The translations under genes were made by a program, and so were the position numbers. The notes under the pieces are model-generated. The model had not been told where the DNA came from. It made no database searches and saw only the letters and a list, made by a program, of their open reading frames with translations. From Rhodococcus tukisamuensis NBRC 100609 (GTDB taxonomy: Bacteria; Actinomycetota; Actinomycetes; Mycobacteriales; Mycobacteriaceae), in the NCBI RefSeq assembly GCF_001894985.1, contig NZ_BCXG01000002.1, forward strand, positions 363,435-427,434: a DNA stretch of 64,000 nt, in the 5' to 3' direction. Shown piece by piece: positions 29,364 to 37,039 of the stretch. Positions within the stretch are counted from its first letter, which is position 1, and every line of letters begins with the position of its first letter.

Positions 29364-29698
29364 CGATGACCTCGACCTGGGCCAAGGCCCCGAACTACGC
29401 TTCCAGCCCTGCCCTGGTCGAGGCCGTCCGTGCGCAGACTGTCGTCGACCACCACACCTACCTCGAGCAGGGGCTGCAAGAGGTGGAGTGCCGCGCCTGC
29501 GGTACCTGCGTACTCGTCCGGAAGAACAGCGTCAGGCACACCAGCATCCAGTGGCAGGCCAATCCCACGGAGGCGTGCCCTGAGTTCGCCGGCGCCGGCG
29601 GGCGCACCGGGTCGATGCAGACCTGCCCGCGCCTGATCAGCAGCATCGACCATGCCGTGATGGAGGGCATCGTCGAGATCCGCGACGCAACCGAGTAG
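29360..29698 (+). CDS. Small Cys-rich protein coupled to kshA (Rv3527-like)
   Basis: A 112-residue protein starting at ATG 29360, overlapping the kshA stop (ATGA). Five Cys: three close together in CRACGTC (residues 44-50), then CPEF (73) and CPRL (89). This could bind a metal or an Fe-S cluster, though the spacing matches no ferredoxin I know. M. tuberculosis has an unnamed gene (Rv3527) in the same place after kshA. No function is known. Coupled translation suggests it works with KshA, for example in cluster insertion or as a structural partner; that is inference. Confidence 0.75.
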   Translation: MTMTSTWAKAPNYASSPALVEAVRAQTVVDHHTYLEQGLQEVECRACGTCVLVRKNSVRHTSIQWQANPTEACPEFAGAGGRTGSMQTCPRLISSIDHAVMEGIVEIRDATE

Positions 29699-29701
29699 CA
29701 G

Positions 29702-29754
29702 CACAACGAGAAGGGGGCGCGCATCCGTTGGATGTGCGCCCCCTTCTCGTTGTG
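29702..29754. terminator. Long bidirectional terminator hairpin
   Basis: 25-bp arms (29702-29726 with 29730-29754) with one G-A (wobble in RNA) difference and a three-base loop. It follows the Cys-rich gene by 3 bases and precedes the hsaF stop by 14. One of the longest inverted repeats in the window. Confidence 0.88.
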
Positions 29755-29768
29755 TTACCGGCCCAGGC

Positions 29769-30848
29769 CTAGCGGGCAGCAGCCTCACGCTGCAACTCGA
29801 GCGCGATGTCGATCAGCTGGTCCTCCTGGCCGCCGACCAGCTTGCGCTTGCCGGCTCGCACCAACAGCTCGGCCGCGGAGACCCCGTACCGCTGCGCCTG
29901 CCGTTCGGCGTGCTTGAGGAAGCTCGAGTACACCCCGGCATAGCCCATCATCAGAGCCTGCCGGTCGAGCAGACACTCCTGCGGCATCGCCGGGCGGACC
30001 ACGTCCTCGGCGGCGTCGGCGATCGCGAAGAAGTCGATGCCGGTCTTGACGCCGATCTTGTCGAAGACCCCGACCAGCGCCTCGACCGGGGCGTTGCCCG
30101 CACCCGCACCGAACCGCCGGGTACTGCCGTCGATCTGACGCGCGCCCGCCCGCACCGCCGCGACCGAGTTCGCGACGCCCAGGCCCAGGTTCTCGTGGCC
30201 GTGGAAGCCCACCTGCGCGTCGCTGCCGAGCTCCTGGACCAGCGCCTCGATGCGGTCCGAGACCTGCTCGAGCACCAACGCACCCGCGGAGTCCACCACG
30301 TACACGCACTGGCAGCCGGCGTCCGCCATGATCCGGGACTGCTCGGCGAGCTTCTCCGGCGTCGTCGAGTGCGCCATCATCAGGAACCCGACGGTCTCGA
30401 GGCCTCGCTCACGCGCCAGCCCGAAGTGCTGGATCGAGACGTCCGCCTCGGTGCAGTGCGTGGCGATCCGGCAGATCGACGCGCCGTTGTCCTGCGCCTC
30501 GATGATGTCCTCCCCGATGCCCAGTCCGGGCAGCATGAGGAAGGCGATCTTGGCCTGCTTCGCGGTGTCCACCGCGATCTTGATGAGTTCCTGCTCAGGA
30601 ACCCTGGAGAAGCCGTAGTTGAACGACGATCCCCCGAGGCCGTCGCCGTGCGTCACCTCGATGACGGGGACGCCGGCGTTGTCGAGCGCCCCGACGATCG
30701 CGCGCACCTCGTCGCCGGTGAACTGGTGTCGCTTGTGGTGCGAGCCGTCCCGCAGGGAGGTGTCGGTGACCCGGATGTCCCACGAGCTGTCGAAGTGGAT
30801 TCCGTTGAAATGAACGGTGCCTTGCCGCGCCGCTTCGCTCTTGGTCAT
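29769..30848 (-). CDS. hsaF: HsaF, 4-hydroxy-2-oxohexanoate/valerate aldolase
   Basis: A 359-residue DRE-TIM aldolase. The catalytic Arg/Asp/His pattern is in [30 protein letters not shown] holds metal-binding His residues, and a C-terminal communication domain ends in LQREAAAR. HsaF splits the hydroxy-oxo acid made by HsaE into pyruvate and propionaldehyde. ATG 30848 is chosen over 30857 because it clears the hsaG stop by 5 bases. HsaF and HsaG form a channelling complex (known for the family). Same order as Rv3534c-Rv3536c. Confidence 0.94.
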   Translation of the reverse strand: MTKSEAARQGTVHFNGIHFDSSWDIRVTDTSLRDGSHHKRHQFTGDEVRAIVGALDNAGVPVIEVTHGDGLGGSSFNYGFSRVPEQELIKIAVDTAKQAKIAFLMLPGLGIGEDIIEAQDNGASICRIATHCTEADVSIQHFGLARERGLETVGFLMMAHSTTPEKLAEQSRIMADAGCQCVYVVDSAGALVLEQVSDRIEALVQELGSDAQVGFHGHENLGLGVANSVAAVRAGARQIDGSTRRFGAGAGNAPVEALVGVFDKIGVKTGIDFFAIADAAEDVVRPAMPQECLLDRQALMMGYAGVYSSFLKHAERQAQRYGVSAAELLVRAGKRKLVGGQEDQLIDIALELQREAAAR

Positions 30849-30853
30849 GTCCC

Positions 30854-31756
30854 TCACGCCTCGACGCCGAGAAGCCTCTGGGCGATCTCCTCGCCCACCT
30901 TGGTTGCCGCCGCGGTCATGATGTCGAGGTTGCCCGCGTACGGCGGCAGGAAGTCGCCCGCGCCCTCGACCTCCACGAACGTGGTGACCGTCGCGTGCCC
31001 GCCGGAGGCGAGGCTCGGCTCGTCGAACTGTGGCTCGTTGAGCAGGCGGTACCCGGGCACGTACTGCTGGACGTCCGCGACCACCCGGTGGATGGACTCG
31101 GCGATCACCGCGTGGTCCGCCTCTTCCGGGATCGCGCAGAAGATGGTGTCGCGCATGATCATCGGCGGATCCGCCGGGTTCAGGATGATGATCGCCTTGC
31201 CCTTGCGGGCGCCCCCGATCACCTCGACACCGCGGCTGGTCGTCTTGGTGAACTCGTCGATGTTCGCGCGAGTGCCCGGGCCGGCCGAGAGCGACGCCAC
31301 CGAGGCGACGATCTCCGCGTACACCACGTCGACCACCCGCGAGACCGCGTGGACTATCGGGATGGTGGCCTGACCGCCGCAGGTGATCATGTTGACGTTC
31401 GGCGCATCCAGGTGCTCGCGCAGGTTCGCGGGCGGCACGACGGGCGGCCCGACCGCGGCGGGGGTGAGATCGATCGCCCGGATGCCGGCGGCCGCGTAGC
31501 GGGGCGCCGCGTCCCGATGCACGTGCGCGGACGTCGCCTCGAAGACCAGGTCCGGCTTCTCGGACTGGCTCAGCAACCAGTCGATGCCGTCAGCGGAGGT
31601 CTCCAGCCCCATCTGGCGGGCCCGGGCCAGGCCTTCGCTCTCCGGGTCGACACCGATCATCCAGCGAGGCTCGAGACATTGCGAACGCTGCAGCTTGTAG
31701 AGCAGGTCGGTGCCGATGTTGCCCGACCCCACAATCGCGACGCTCGCTGTGGCCAT
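30854..31756 (-). CDS. hsaG: HsaG, acylating propionaldehyde/acetaldehyde dehydrogenase
   Basis: A 300-residue CoA-acylating aldehyde dehydrogenase. GSGNIGTDL is the NAD-binding glycine loop, the catalytic Cys is in [10 protein letters not shown] and a C-terminal [15 protein letters not shown] is family-typical. It converts propionaldehyde from HsaF to propionyl-CoA. ATG 31756 has GGAG nine bases upstream; the in-frame TTG 31765 is less likely. It follows hsaE by 12 bp. Confidence 0.94.
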   Translation of the reverse strand: MATASVAIVGSGNIGTDLLYKLQRSQCLEPRWMIGVDPESEGLARARQMGLETSADGIDWLLSQSEKPDLVFEATSAHVHRDAAPRYAAAGIRAIDLTPAAVGPPVVPPANLREHLDAPNVNMITCGGQATIPIVHAVSRVVDVVYAEIVASVASLSAGPGTRANIDEFTKTTSRGVEVIGGARKGKAIIILNPADPPMIMRDTIFCAIPEEADHAVIAESIHRVVADVQQYVPGYRLLNEPQFDEPSLASGGHATVTTFVEVEGAGDFLPPYAGNLDIMTAAATKVGEEIAQRLLGVEA

Positions 31757-31768
31757 CGAAACCAACTC

Positions 31769-32554
31769 CTATGTGAACTGGAGAGATACCGAACCGAGCC
31801 CACCGAATTCGGCCTTGACCTGGTCACCCGGACGAACGTCGACGGCACGGGTGCACGAACCCGGCAGCACGACGTCTCCCGCCGTCAGTCGCACCCCGAA
31901 GCTGTCGACAGTGCGCGCCAGCCAGGCCACCGCCCTGGCCGGATGCCCAAGTACCGCATCACTGCAACCCTCGGCGACACGGTCGCCGTTGATGCTGAGC
32001 GTCGCGTCGATGGCGGTGAGATCGATGTCGCCGGGGCGGACTCGCCCGGCACCGATCGCGTGGCCCGCGTACGAGGCGTTGTCGGACACGGTGTCGACCA
32101 GATCGATCTTCCAGTCCTTGATCCGAGTGTCGATCAGCTCGATGGACGGGACCACAAATTCCGTTGCGGCCAGCACGTCCTCAACGGTACATCCGAAACC
32201 GGGCAGGTCGGCACCGAGAATGAAGCTGACCTCCATCTCCACGCGGGGCAGCAGGAAGCGCGAGCAGGCGACGGGCTCGTCCTCGCGCAGCTCGCAGGTG
32301 TCGAAGAGGTGCCCGTAGTCGGGCTCGTCGACCCCGAGCATCTCCTGCATCGCCTTGGCCGTCAGCCCCACCTTGTGCCCGATCACCCGCTCCCCTGCCA
32401 GGACCCGGCGGCGGACGTTGAGCAGCTGGATCTCGTACGCGTCGACCATGTCGATGTCGGGGTAGCGCGCCGACAACGGGTCGAGCGGGGCGAACCCCTT
32501 CTCCGCGGCATGCAGCCGGTCCGCAATCTCGAAACGCGATTCGGTCGAAAGCAT
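31769..32554 (-). CDS. hsaE: HsaE, 2-hydroxypentadienoate-type hydratase
   Basis: A 261-residue member of the MhpD/fumarylacetoacetase-fold hydratases. Metal-ligand Glu residues are visible in VEMEVSFIL and VPSIELIDTRIKDWK, and GHKVGLTAKAMQ is near residue 70. HsaE hydrates 2-hydroxyhexa-2,4-dienoate released by HsaD. ATG 32554 is chosen since the longer frame reads into the upstream FAD dehydrogenase gene; that gene's stop is 23 bases away. Confidence 0.93.
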   Translation of the reverse strand: MLSTESRFEIADRLHAAEKGFAPLDPLSARYPDIDMVDAYEIQLLNVRRRVLAGERVIGHKVGLTAKAMQEMLGVDEPDYGHLFDTCELREDEPVACSRFLLPRVEMEVSFILGADLPGFGCTVEDVLAATEFVVPSIELIDTRIKDWKIDLVDTVSDNASYAGHAIGAGRVRPGDIDLTAIDATLSINGDRVAEGCSDAVLGHPARAVAWLARTVDSFGVRLTAGDVVLPGSCTRAVDVRPGDQVKAEFGGLGSVSLQFT

Positions 32555-32577
32555 GGGCCGGTTCCCTTCGGTGCGGA

Positions 32578-34197
32578 CTATGTCGTCGAGACGACTCCGG
32601 ACCGAATGGACCCGCGACGCGCGGCGTGCGCGGCGGCGCGACGGCCGGAGAACACACAGTCTGCAAGCGAGAGCCCGCTCACGTAGGAATTCGAGCAAAT
32701 CCCCACCGCGGTGCGGCCGGCCGCGTACAAGCCGTCGATCGCAGCACCGTCGGCGGTGATCACCGCCCCGGACTCCTCGTCGACGACGAGCCCACCGAGA
32801 GTGATCATCGGCAGCGGGTTGGTCAGGCTCTTCTTCAGCGAGACGTCGAACATCGAGAAGGGTCCGGTGCGAACCGGCCGGCGGAAGTCGTCGGGCTTGC
32901 CCATCGGATCGCCCGCGCCGGTCTCGATCGCCTCGTTGTGCGCGGCGACGGTCGCGGCCAGACCGGCCGGGTCGACCCCGACCTTGGCTGCTACCTCGGC
33001 GAGGGTGCGGCCGGTGGTGTGATCCAGCCGGAGCAGTGTCTCCGCCTGGATCCGCTGGAACCAGTTGGTCTGACTGCGCAACTGGGTGCGAGCCTCCGCG
33101 ACGAGGTCGGCGTCCGCGACCAGCCAGCCCTGCCCCTCACGCTCGGCAATCATCGCGTGACCCAGTGCGGCGCCGTACCGGGACTCGTCGACCATCCGCT
33201 CCCCCCGCCGGTCCACCAGCAGGGACCCGAGGAACGCGCTCGTCGGGACGATGAACCGCCACGCCGAGATGTTGGACATCTTGGCGGTGGCACCGCCGAC
33301 GTCGGTACCGAGGAAGATGCCGCTGCCGTCGTCTGCGGCCGTGCCCAGAGCCAGTCCGCCGCGGTACCGCGGGGCATGCTCGGCGACCATCGAACGGTTG
33401 GCGATGAAGCCGCCGGCACTGACGATCACGCCGGACCGGGCCTGCACCCGGATGGGCCGGGCGTAGCGGGCCTCGATCCGCTCCACGCGCTTCTGCAGGA
33501 TCTTGCGCATCGGCGGGTAGTAGATGCCAGGCTTGGCCGACAGCGCCGACAGCCGGGCGTGCGAGGCCCGCACCGCGGCGGGCGCGTCGCGCAGGCTCAT
33601 GCATTCCACGCCGATGACTGCGCCTGCGTCGTCTGTCAGCAAGCGGACCGCGCGGGTCTGCTGCACGAGCCGTAGCCCCTTGGCCAGCGCGGAGTCGACC
33701 AGAGGCTGGTAGAGCATCTTGCCGGACGTGCCCTTGCCCTTGGCCCGGTGTCCACGCGGCGCGGGCGCGGCCACGTCGCGGAATCCGCCTGCGGCCTCAC
33801 TGCCCGAGTAGTAGAGGTAGTACTTGTCCGTGGGGTACGACGTCTTGTAAGGGCACAGCGACGCCTCGAACGGCACCCCGTTGGCGGCCAGCCAGTCGAT
33901 CATCGCGGGGCTCTCGTCGCAGAACCGGCGCAGCGTCTCGGGCCGGACCGCGTCGCCGACCTCGCTGCTCAGGTAGGCGAACATCGCGTCGGCGGTGTCG
34001 TCGATCCCGGCCGCGCGCTGTACCGACGTACCGCCACCTGCGTAGACGATGCCGCCGGAGATGGTGCTGGCGCCGCCTCCGCTGCACCTGTCGAGGGCGA
34101 GCACCTCCGCACCCGCGTCGAGCGCCTCCAGCGCCGCGGAAATCCCCGCCACACCGGTTCCGACCACCACGACGTCCGCGGAAAAGTCCCAGGCCAC
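32578..34197 (-). CDS. FAD-dependent 3-ketosteroid dehydrogenase-like flavoprotein
   Basis: A 539-residue flavoprotein of the fumarate reductase/KstD superfamily. FAD loop VVGTGVAGISAALEA, GASTISGG, and C-terminal GLYAAGRTAVGICSNSYVSG. The Tyr-x-Ser-Gly there fits the Tyr/Ser pair described in Delta4-(5alpha)-ketosteroid dehydrogenases better than the YxGxG of true KstD. It also has a Tyr-rich loop DKYYLYYSGSE. GTG 34197 is chosen because GAGAGGG lies 9 bases upstream. It is the first gene of an operon with hsaE-hsaG-hsaF and divergent from kstD. Likely substrate: a 5alpha-3-ketosteroid; not proven. Confidence 0.72.
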   Translation of the reverse strand: MAWDFSADVVVVGTGVAGISAALEALDAGAEVLALDRCSGGGASTISGGIVYAGGGTSVQRAAGIDDTADAMFAYLSSEVGDAVRPETLRRFCDESPAMIDWLAANGVPFEASLCPYKTSYPTDKYYLYYSGSEAAGGFRDVAAPAPRGHRAKGKGTSGKMLYQPLVDSALAKGLRLVQQTRAVRLLTDDAGAVIGVECMSLRDAPAAVRASHARLSALSAKPGIYYPPMRKILQKRVERIEARYARPIRVQARSGVIVSAGGFIANRSMVAEHAPRYRGGLALGTAADDGSGIFLGTDVGGATAKMSNISAWRFIVPTSAFLGSLLVDRRGERMVDESRYGAALGHAMIAEREGQGWLVADADLVAEARTQLRSQTNWFQRIQAETLLRLDHTTGRTLAEVAAKVGVDPAGLAATVAAHNEAIETGAGDPMGKPDDFRRPVRTGPFSMFDVSLKKSLTNPLPMITLGGLVVDEESGAVITADGAAIDGLYAAGRTAVGICSNSYVSGLSLADCVFSGRRAAAHAARRGSIRSGVVSTT

Positions 34198-34211
34198 TGC
34201 GCACCGCCCTC

Positions 34212-34244
34212 TCGTCACTGCAACGAATTTTCGTCACTGCAACG
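34212..34244. repeat. 14-bp direct repeat with degenerate KstR-like half-sites
   Basis: TCGTCACTGCAACG occurs at 34212-34225 and again at 34231-34244, one 19-bp period apart, about two helical turns. Each copy leads into an AACGnnTT-like element. The second gives TGCAACGTGTTTTC (34238-34251), a KstR box missing only its last A. Lies just upstream of the FAD dehydrogenase start. Confidence 0.6.
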
Positions 34245-34327
34245 TGTTTTCGTTTGGGTTCTGATCGGATCGTCCGAGTTCAGGAATACTTCCTGGCAGA
34301 AAGGATGGACGATACCGGCCATCATTC

Positions 34328-34341
34328 TATAACGTGTTCTA
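34328..34341 (+). promoter_or_regulatory. KstR operator overlapping the kstD promoter
   Basis: TATAACGTGTTCTA, identical to the kshA box, ends one base before the kstD ATG. TATAAC can act as -10 and TGGACG at 34306-34311 as -35 (16-base spacer), placing the RNA start at or near the ATG. Confidence 0.85.
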
Positions 34342-34342
34342 C

Positions 34343-36073
34343 ATGAGCAAGCAGGAATACGACGTCGTCGTTGTCGGAAGTGGCGCCGCGGGCATGACCG
34401 CGGCACTGACCGCGGCCCATCAGGGCCTGAGCGTGGTCATCGTCGAGAAGGCCGCCCACTACGGCGGATCCACCGCTCGATCCGGTGGCGGGGTGTGGAT
34501 CCCCAACAACGAGGCGCTGCAGGCGGACGGGGTCACCGACACCCCGGCAGCCGCCCGCGAGTACCTGCACAGCATCATCGGCGACGTCGTCGCCCCCGAG
34601 CGCATCGACACCTACCTGGACCGCGGTCCGGAGATGCTGTCCTTCGTGCTGAAGAACAGCGCACTGGAGCTGCAGTGGGTGCCCGGTTACTCCGACTACT
34701 ACCCCGAGGCCCCCGGCGGACGGGTCGGCGGACGCTCCGTCGAGCCCACGCCGTTCGACGGCAACAAGCTCGGCGACGACCGCAAGAACCTCGAGCCCGA
34801 CTACGTCAAGGCTCCCAAGAACTTCGTCATCACCCAGGCCGACTACAAGTGGCTGAACCTGTTGATGCGCAACCGCCGCGGCCCCTTGCGCGCCATGAAG
34901 GTCGGCATGCGGTTCCTGGCCGCAAAGGCCACCGGCAAGGACCTGCTGGTCCGCGGGCAGGCTCTGGTCGCCGGCATGCGTATCGGCCTACGTGACGCGG
35001 GCGTGCCGATCCTGCTGAACACCCCGCTGACCGAGCTGTACACGGAGGACGGCGCCGTCCGCGGCGTGAAGGTGCTCGTCGACGGCGAGGAGCAGGTCAT
35101 CCGCGCCCGTCACGGCGTCGTGCTCGGCTCCGGCGGCTTCGAGCACAACGACGAGATGCGCAAGAAGTACCAGCGCGGGCCGATCGGCACCGAGTGGACC
35201 GTCGGCGCCAAGGCCAACACCGGTGACGGCATCGTCGCCGGCCAGAAGCTCGGCGCGGCAGTCGACTTCATGGACGACGCCTGGTGGGGCCCGTCCATCC
35301 CGCTGACCGGCGGCCCGTGGTTCGCCCTCTCCGAGCGGACCCTGCCCGGCTCCCTGATGGTCAACACCGCAGGCAAGCGATTCGGCAACGAGGCCGCGCC
35401 CTACGTCGAGGCCACGCACATGATGTACGGCGGCGAGTACGGCCAGGGCGAGGGCCCGGGTGAGAACATCCCGACCTGGATGATCCTGGACCAGCGTTAC
35501 CGCAACCGCTACACCTTCGCGGGCATCACCCCCCGCACCCCCTTCCCCGGCCGCTGGCTCAAGGCCGGCGTCGTGGTCAAGGCGGGCACCATCGCCGAGC
35601 TCGCCGAGAAGACCGGTCTCCCGGTCGAGGCGCTCACCTCGACGGTGGAGCGCTTCAACGGATTTGCGCGCAACGGCAAGGACGAGGACTTCGGACGTGG
35701 CGACAGCGGGTACGACCAGTACTACGGCGACCCGCGACTGAAGAACCCGAGCCTCGGCGAGGTGAGCAAGGCTCCCTTCTATGCAATCAAGATGGTCCCG
35801 GGCGACCTGGGCACCAAGGGCGGCATCTGCACCGACGTCGACGGCCGCGCCCTGCGCGAGGACGGCACCTGGATCGAGGGTCTCTACGCCGCCGGCAACG
35901 CCAGCGCACCGGTGATGGGCCACACCTACGCGGGCCCCGGCGCGACCATCGGACCCGCGATGACCTTCGGCTACCTGGCAGTCCTCGACATCGCCCGGCG
36001 CGCCAAGTCCGGAGCCGTCGCCACTGCGGGCACCGAGTCCGAGTCGCCCTCCGCCGCAACCAACTCGAACTGA
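34343..36073 (+). CDS. kstD: KstD, 3-ketosteroid delta1-dehydrogenase
   Basis: A 576-residue FAD enzyme. FAD loop VVGSGAAGMTAALTA, STARSGGGVW, the Tyr-rich GYSDYYPEAPGG (active-site Tyr), and the C-terminal GHTYAGPGATIGPAM carrying the Tyr and Gly of the catalytic site. KstD puts a double bond at C1-C2; with KshA this leads to ring B opening. There is no Shine-Dalgarno sequence before ATG 34343, and the -10 lies at 34328, so the message is probably leaderless. Followed after 11 bp by hsd4B, as Rv3537-Rv3538. Confidence 0.94.
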   Translation: MSKQEYDVVVVGSGAAGMTAALTAAHQGLSVVIVEKAAHYGGSTARSGGGVWIPNNEALQADGVTDTPAAAREYLHSIIGDVVAPERIDTYLDRGPEMLSFVLKNSALELQWVPGYSDYYPEAPGGRVGGRSVEPTPFDGNKLGDDRKNLEPDYVKAPKNFVITQADYKWLNLLMRNRRGPLRAMKVGMRFLAAKATGKDLLVRGQALVAGMRIGLRDAGVPILLNTPLTELYTEDGAVRGVKVLVDGEEQVIRARHGVVLGSGGFEHNDEMRKKYQRGPIGTEWTVGAKANTGDGIVAGQKLGAAVDFMDDAWWGPSIPLTGGPWFALSERTLPGSLMVNTAGKRFGNEAAPYVEATHMMYGGEYGQGEGPGENIPTWMILDQRYRNRYTFAGITPRTPFPGRWLKAGVVVKAGTIAELAEKTGLPVEALTSTVERFNGFARNGKDEDFGRGDSGYDQYYGDPRLKNPSLGEVSKAPFYAIKMVPGDLGTKGGICTDVDGRALREDGTWIEGLYAAGNASAPVMGHTYAGPGATIGPAMTFGYLAVLDIARRAKSGAVATAGTESESPSAATNSN

Positions 36074-36084
36074 GAGGCCCGCAG

Positions 36085-36945
36085 TTGCCCATCGACCCGA
36101 ACATTGCGATCGGCGCCGAGCTTCCGGTCCAGGAGTTCACCTGGACCAGTTCGGACGTGCAGCTCTACCACCTCGGCATCGGCGCGGGCGCCCGCCCGCT
36201 CGACGCCCGAGAACTGCGCTACCTCACCGACGGCAACCCGCAGGTGCTCCCGACCTTCGCCACCGTGGTGGCCAACATCCATGCCACCGAGGCACCGAAG
36301 GTGTCCTTCCCCGGCGTGGAGATCGACCTCGCGAAGGTGGTGCACGGGAGCCAGGAGGTGACCGTGCACCGGCCGATCCCGGCCGAGGGAAGCGCACGCA
36401 CCACGACCCGGATCTCCGAGGTGTGGGACAAGGGCAAGGCCGCGGTCATCGTCCAGGAGTCCACCACCACCGATCTGGACGGGAATCCGCTGTGGACCGC
36501 CCGCTCGTCGATCTTCGCGCGTGGCGAGGGCGGCTTCGGCGGCGAGCGCGGCCCGTCCGAGTCCGTCGCGCTTCCGGACCGGGCGCCGGACTTCGAGACC
36601 TCCGTACCGATCCTGCCGCAGCAGGCGTTGCTGTACCGGATGTGCGGTGACCGGAACCCGTTGCACTCGGATCCCGAATTCGCGTCCGCCGCAGGCTTCC
36701 CGGCACCTATCCTTCATGGACTGTGCACCTACGGGATGGTGTGCAAGGCGGCTGTCGACGTGGCCCTCGAGTCCGACGCAACACGGGTCAAGGGCTACCG
36801 GGCCAGGTTCGCCGGTGTGGTCTATCCGGGCGAGAGCCTCCGGGTTCGCATCTGGGAGGATGCGGGACGTCTGCTGATCTCGGCCACCGTGCCGGATCGC
36901 GACGACTCGCCCGCCCTCGCGGATGTCGTCCTGACCCTCGCCTGA
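36085..36945 (+). CDS. hsd4B: MaoC-family 2-enoyl-CoA hydratase (Rv3538/Hsd4B-like)
   Basis: A 286-residue double hot-dog (R)-specific hydratase. The hydratase-2 motif YRMCGDRNPLHSDPEFA supplies the catalytic Asp/His, and an HGLCTYG helix follows. It hydrates the unsaturated steroid side-chain CoA during beta-oxidation. The TTG start at 36085 is supported by GAGAGG (36072-36077) with 7-base spacing and by the absence of a nearer ATG/GTG. It overlaps nothing and is 11 bp after kstD, so the two are one transcript. This is the same gene pair as in M. tuberculosis. Confidence 0.87.
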   Translation: MPIDPNIAIGAELPVQEFTWTSSDVQLYHLGIGAGARPLDARELRYLTDGNPQVLPTFATVVANIHATEAPKVSFPGVEIDLAKVVHGSQEVTVHRPIPAEGSARTTTRISEVWDKGKAAVIVQESTTTDLDGNPLWTARSSIFARGEGGFGGERGPSESVALPDRAPDFETSVPILPQQALLYRMCGDRNPLHSDPEFASAAGFPAPILHGLCTYGMVCKAAVDVALESDATRVKGYRARFAGVVYPGESLRVRIWEDAGRLLISATVPDRDDSPALADVVLTLA

Positions 36946-37039
36946 CTTTTGAACACCCGCGGCCCTCACCGGCCGCTCACAAGTTTCAAGACAACAGCAC
37001 AACCCCCTCGAATACCTACCACCACAACGGAGTAGACGC

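Noticed and set aside
34219..34232. First repeat copy as a KstR operator
   Set aside because: Second half-site reads ATT instead of GTT and the last base is wrong; too degenerate to call alone.
36959..36976. Terminator between hsd4B and the cholesterol oxidase
   Set aside because: Only a 6-bp stem with no T-run; not enough to claim a transcription stop.
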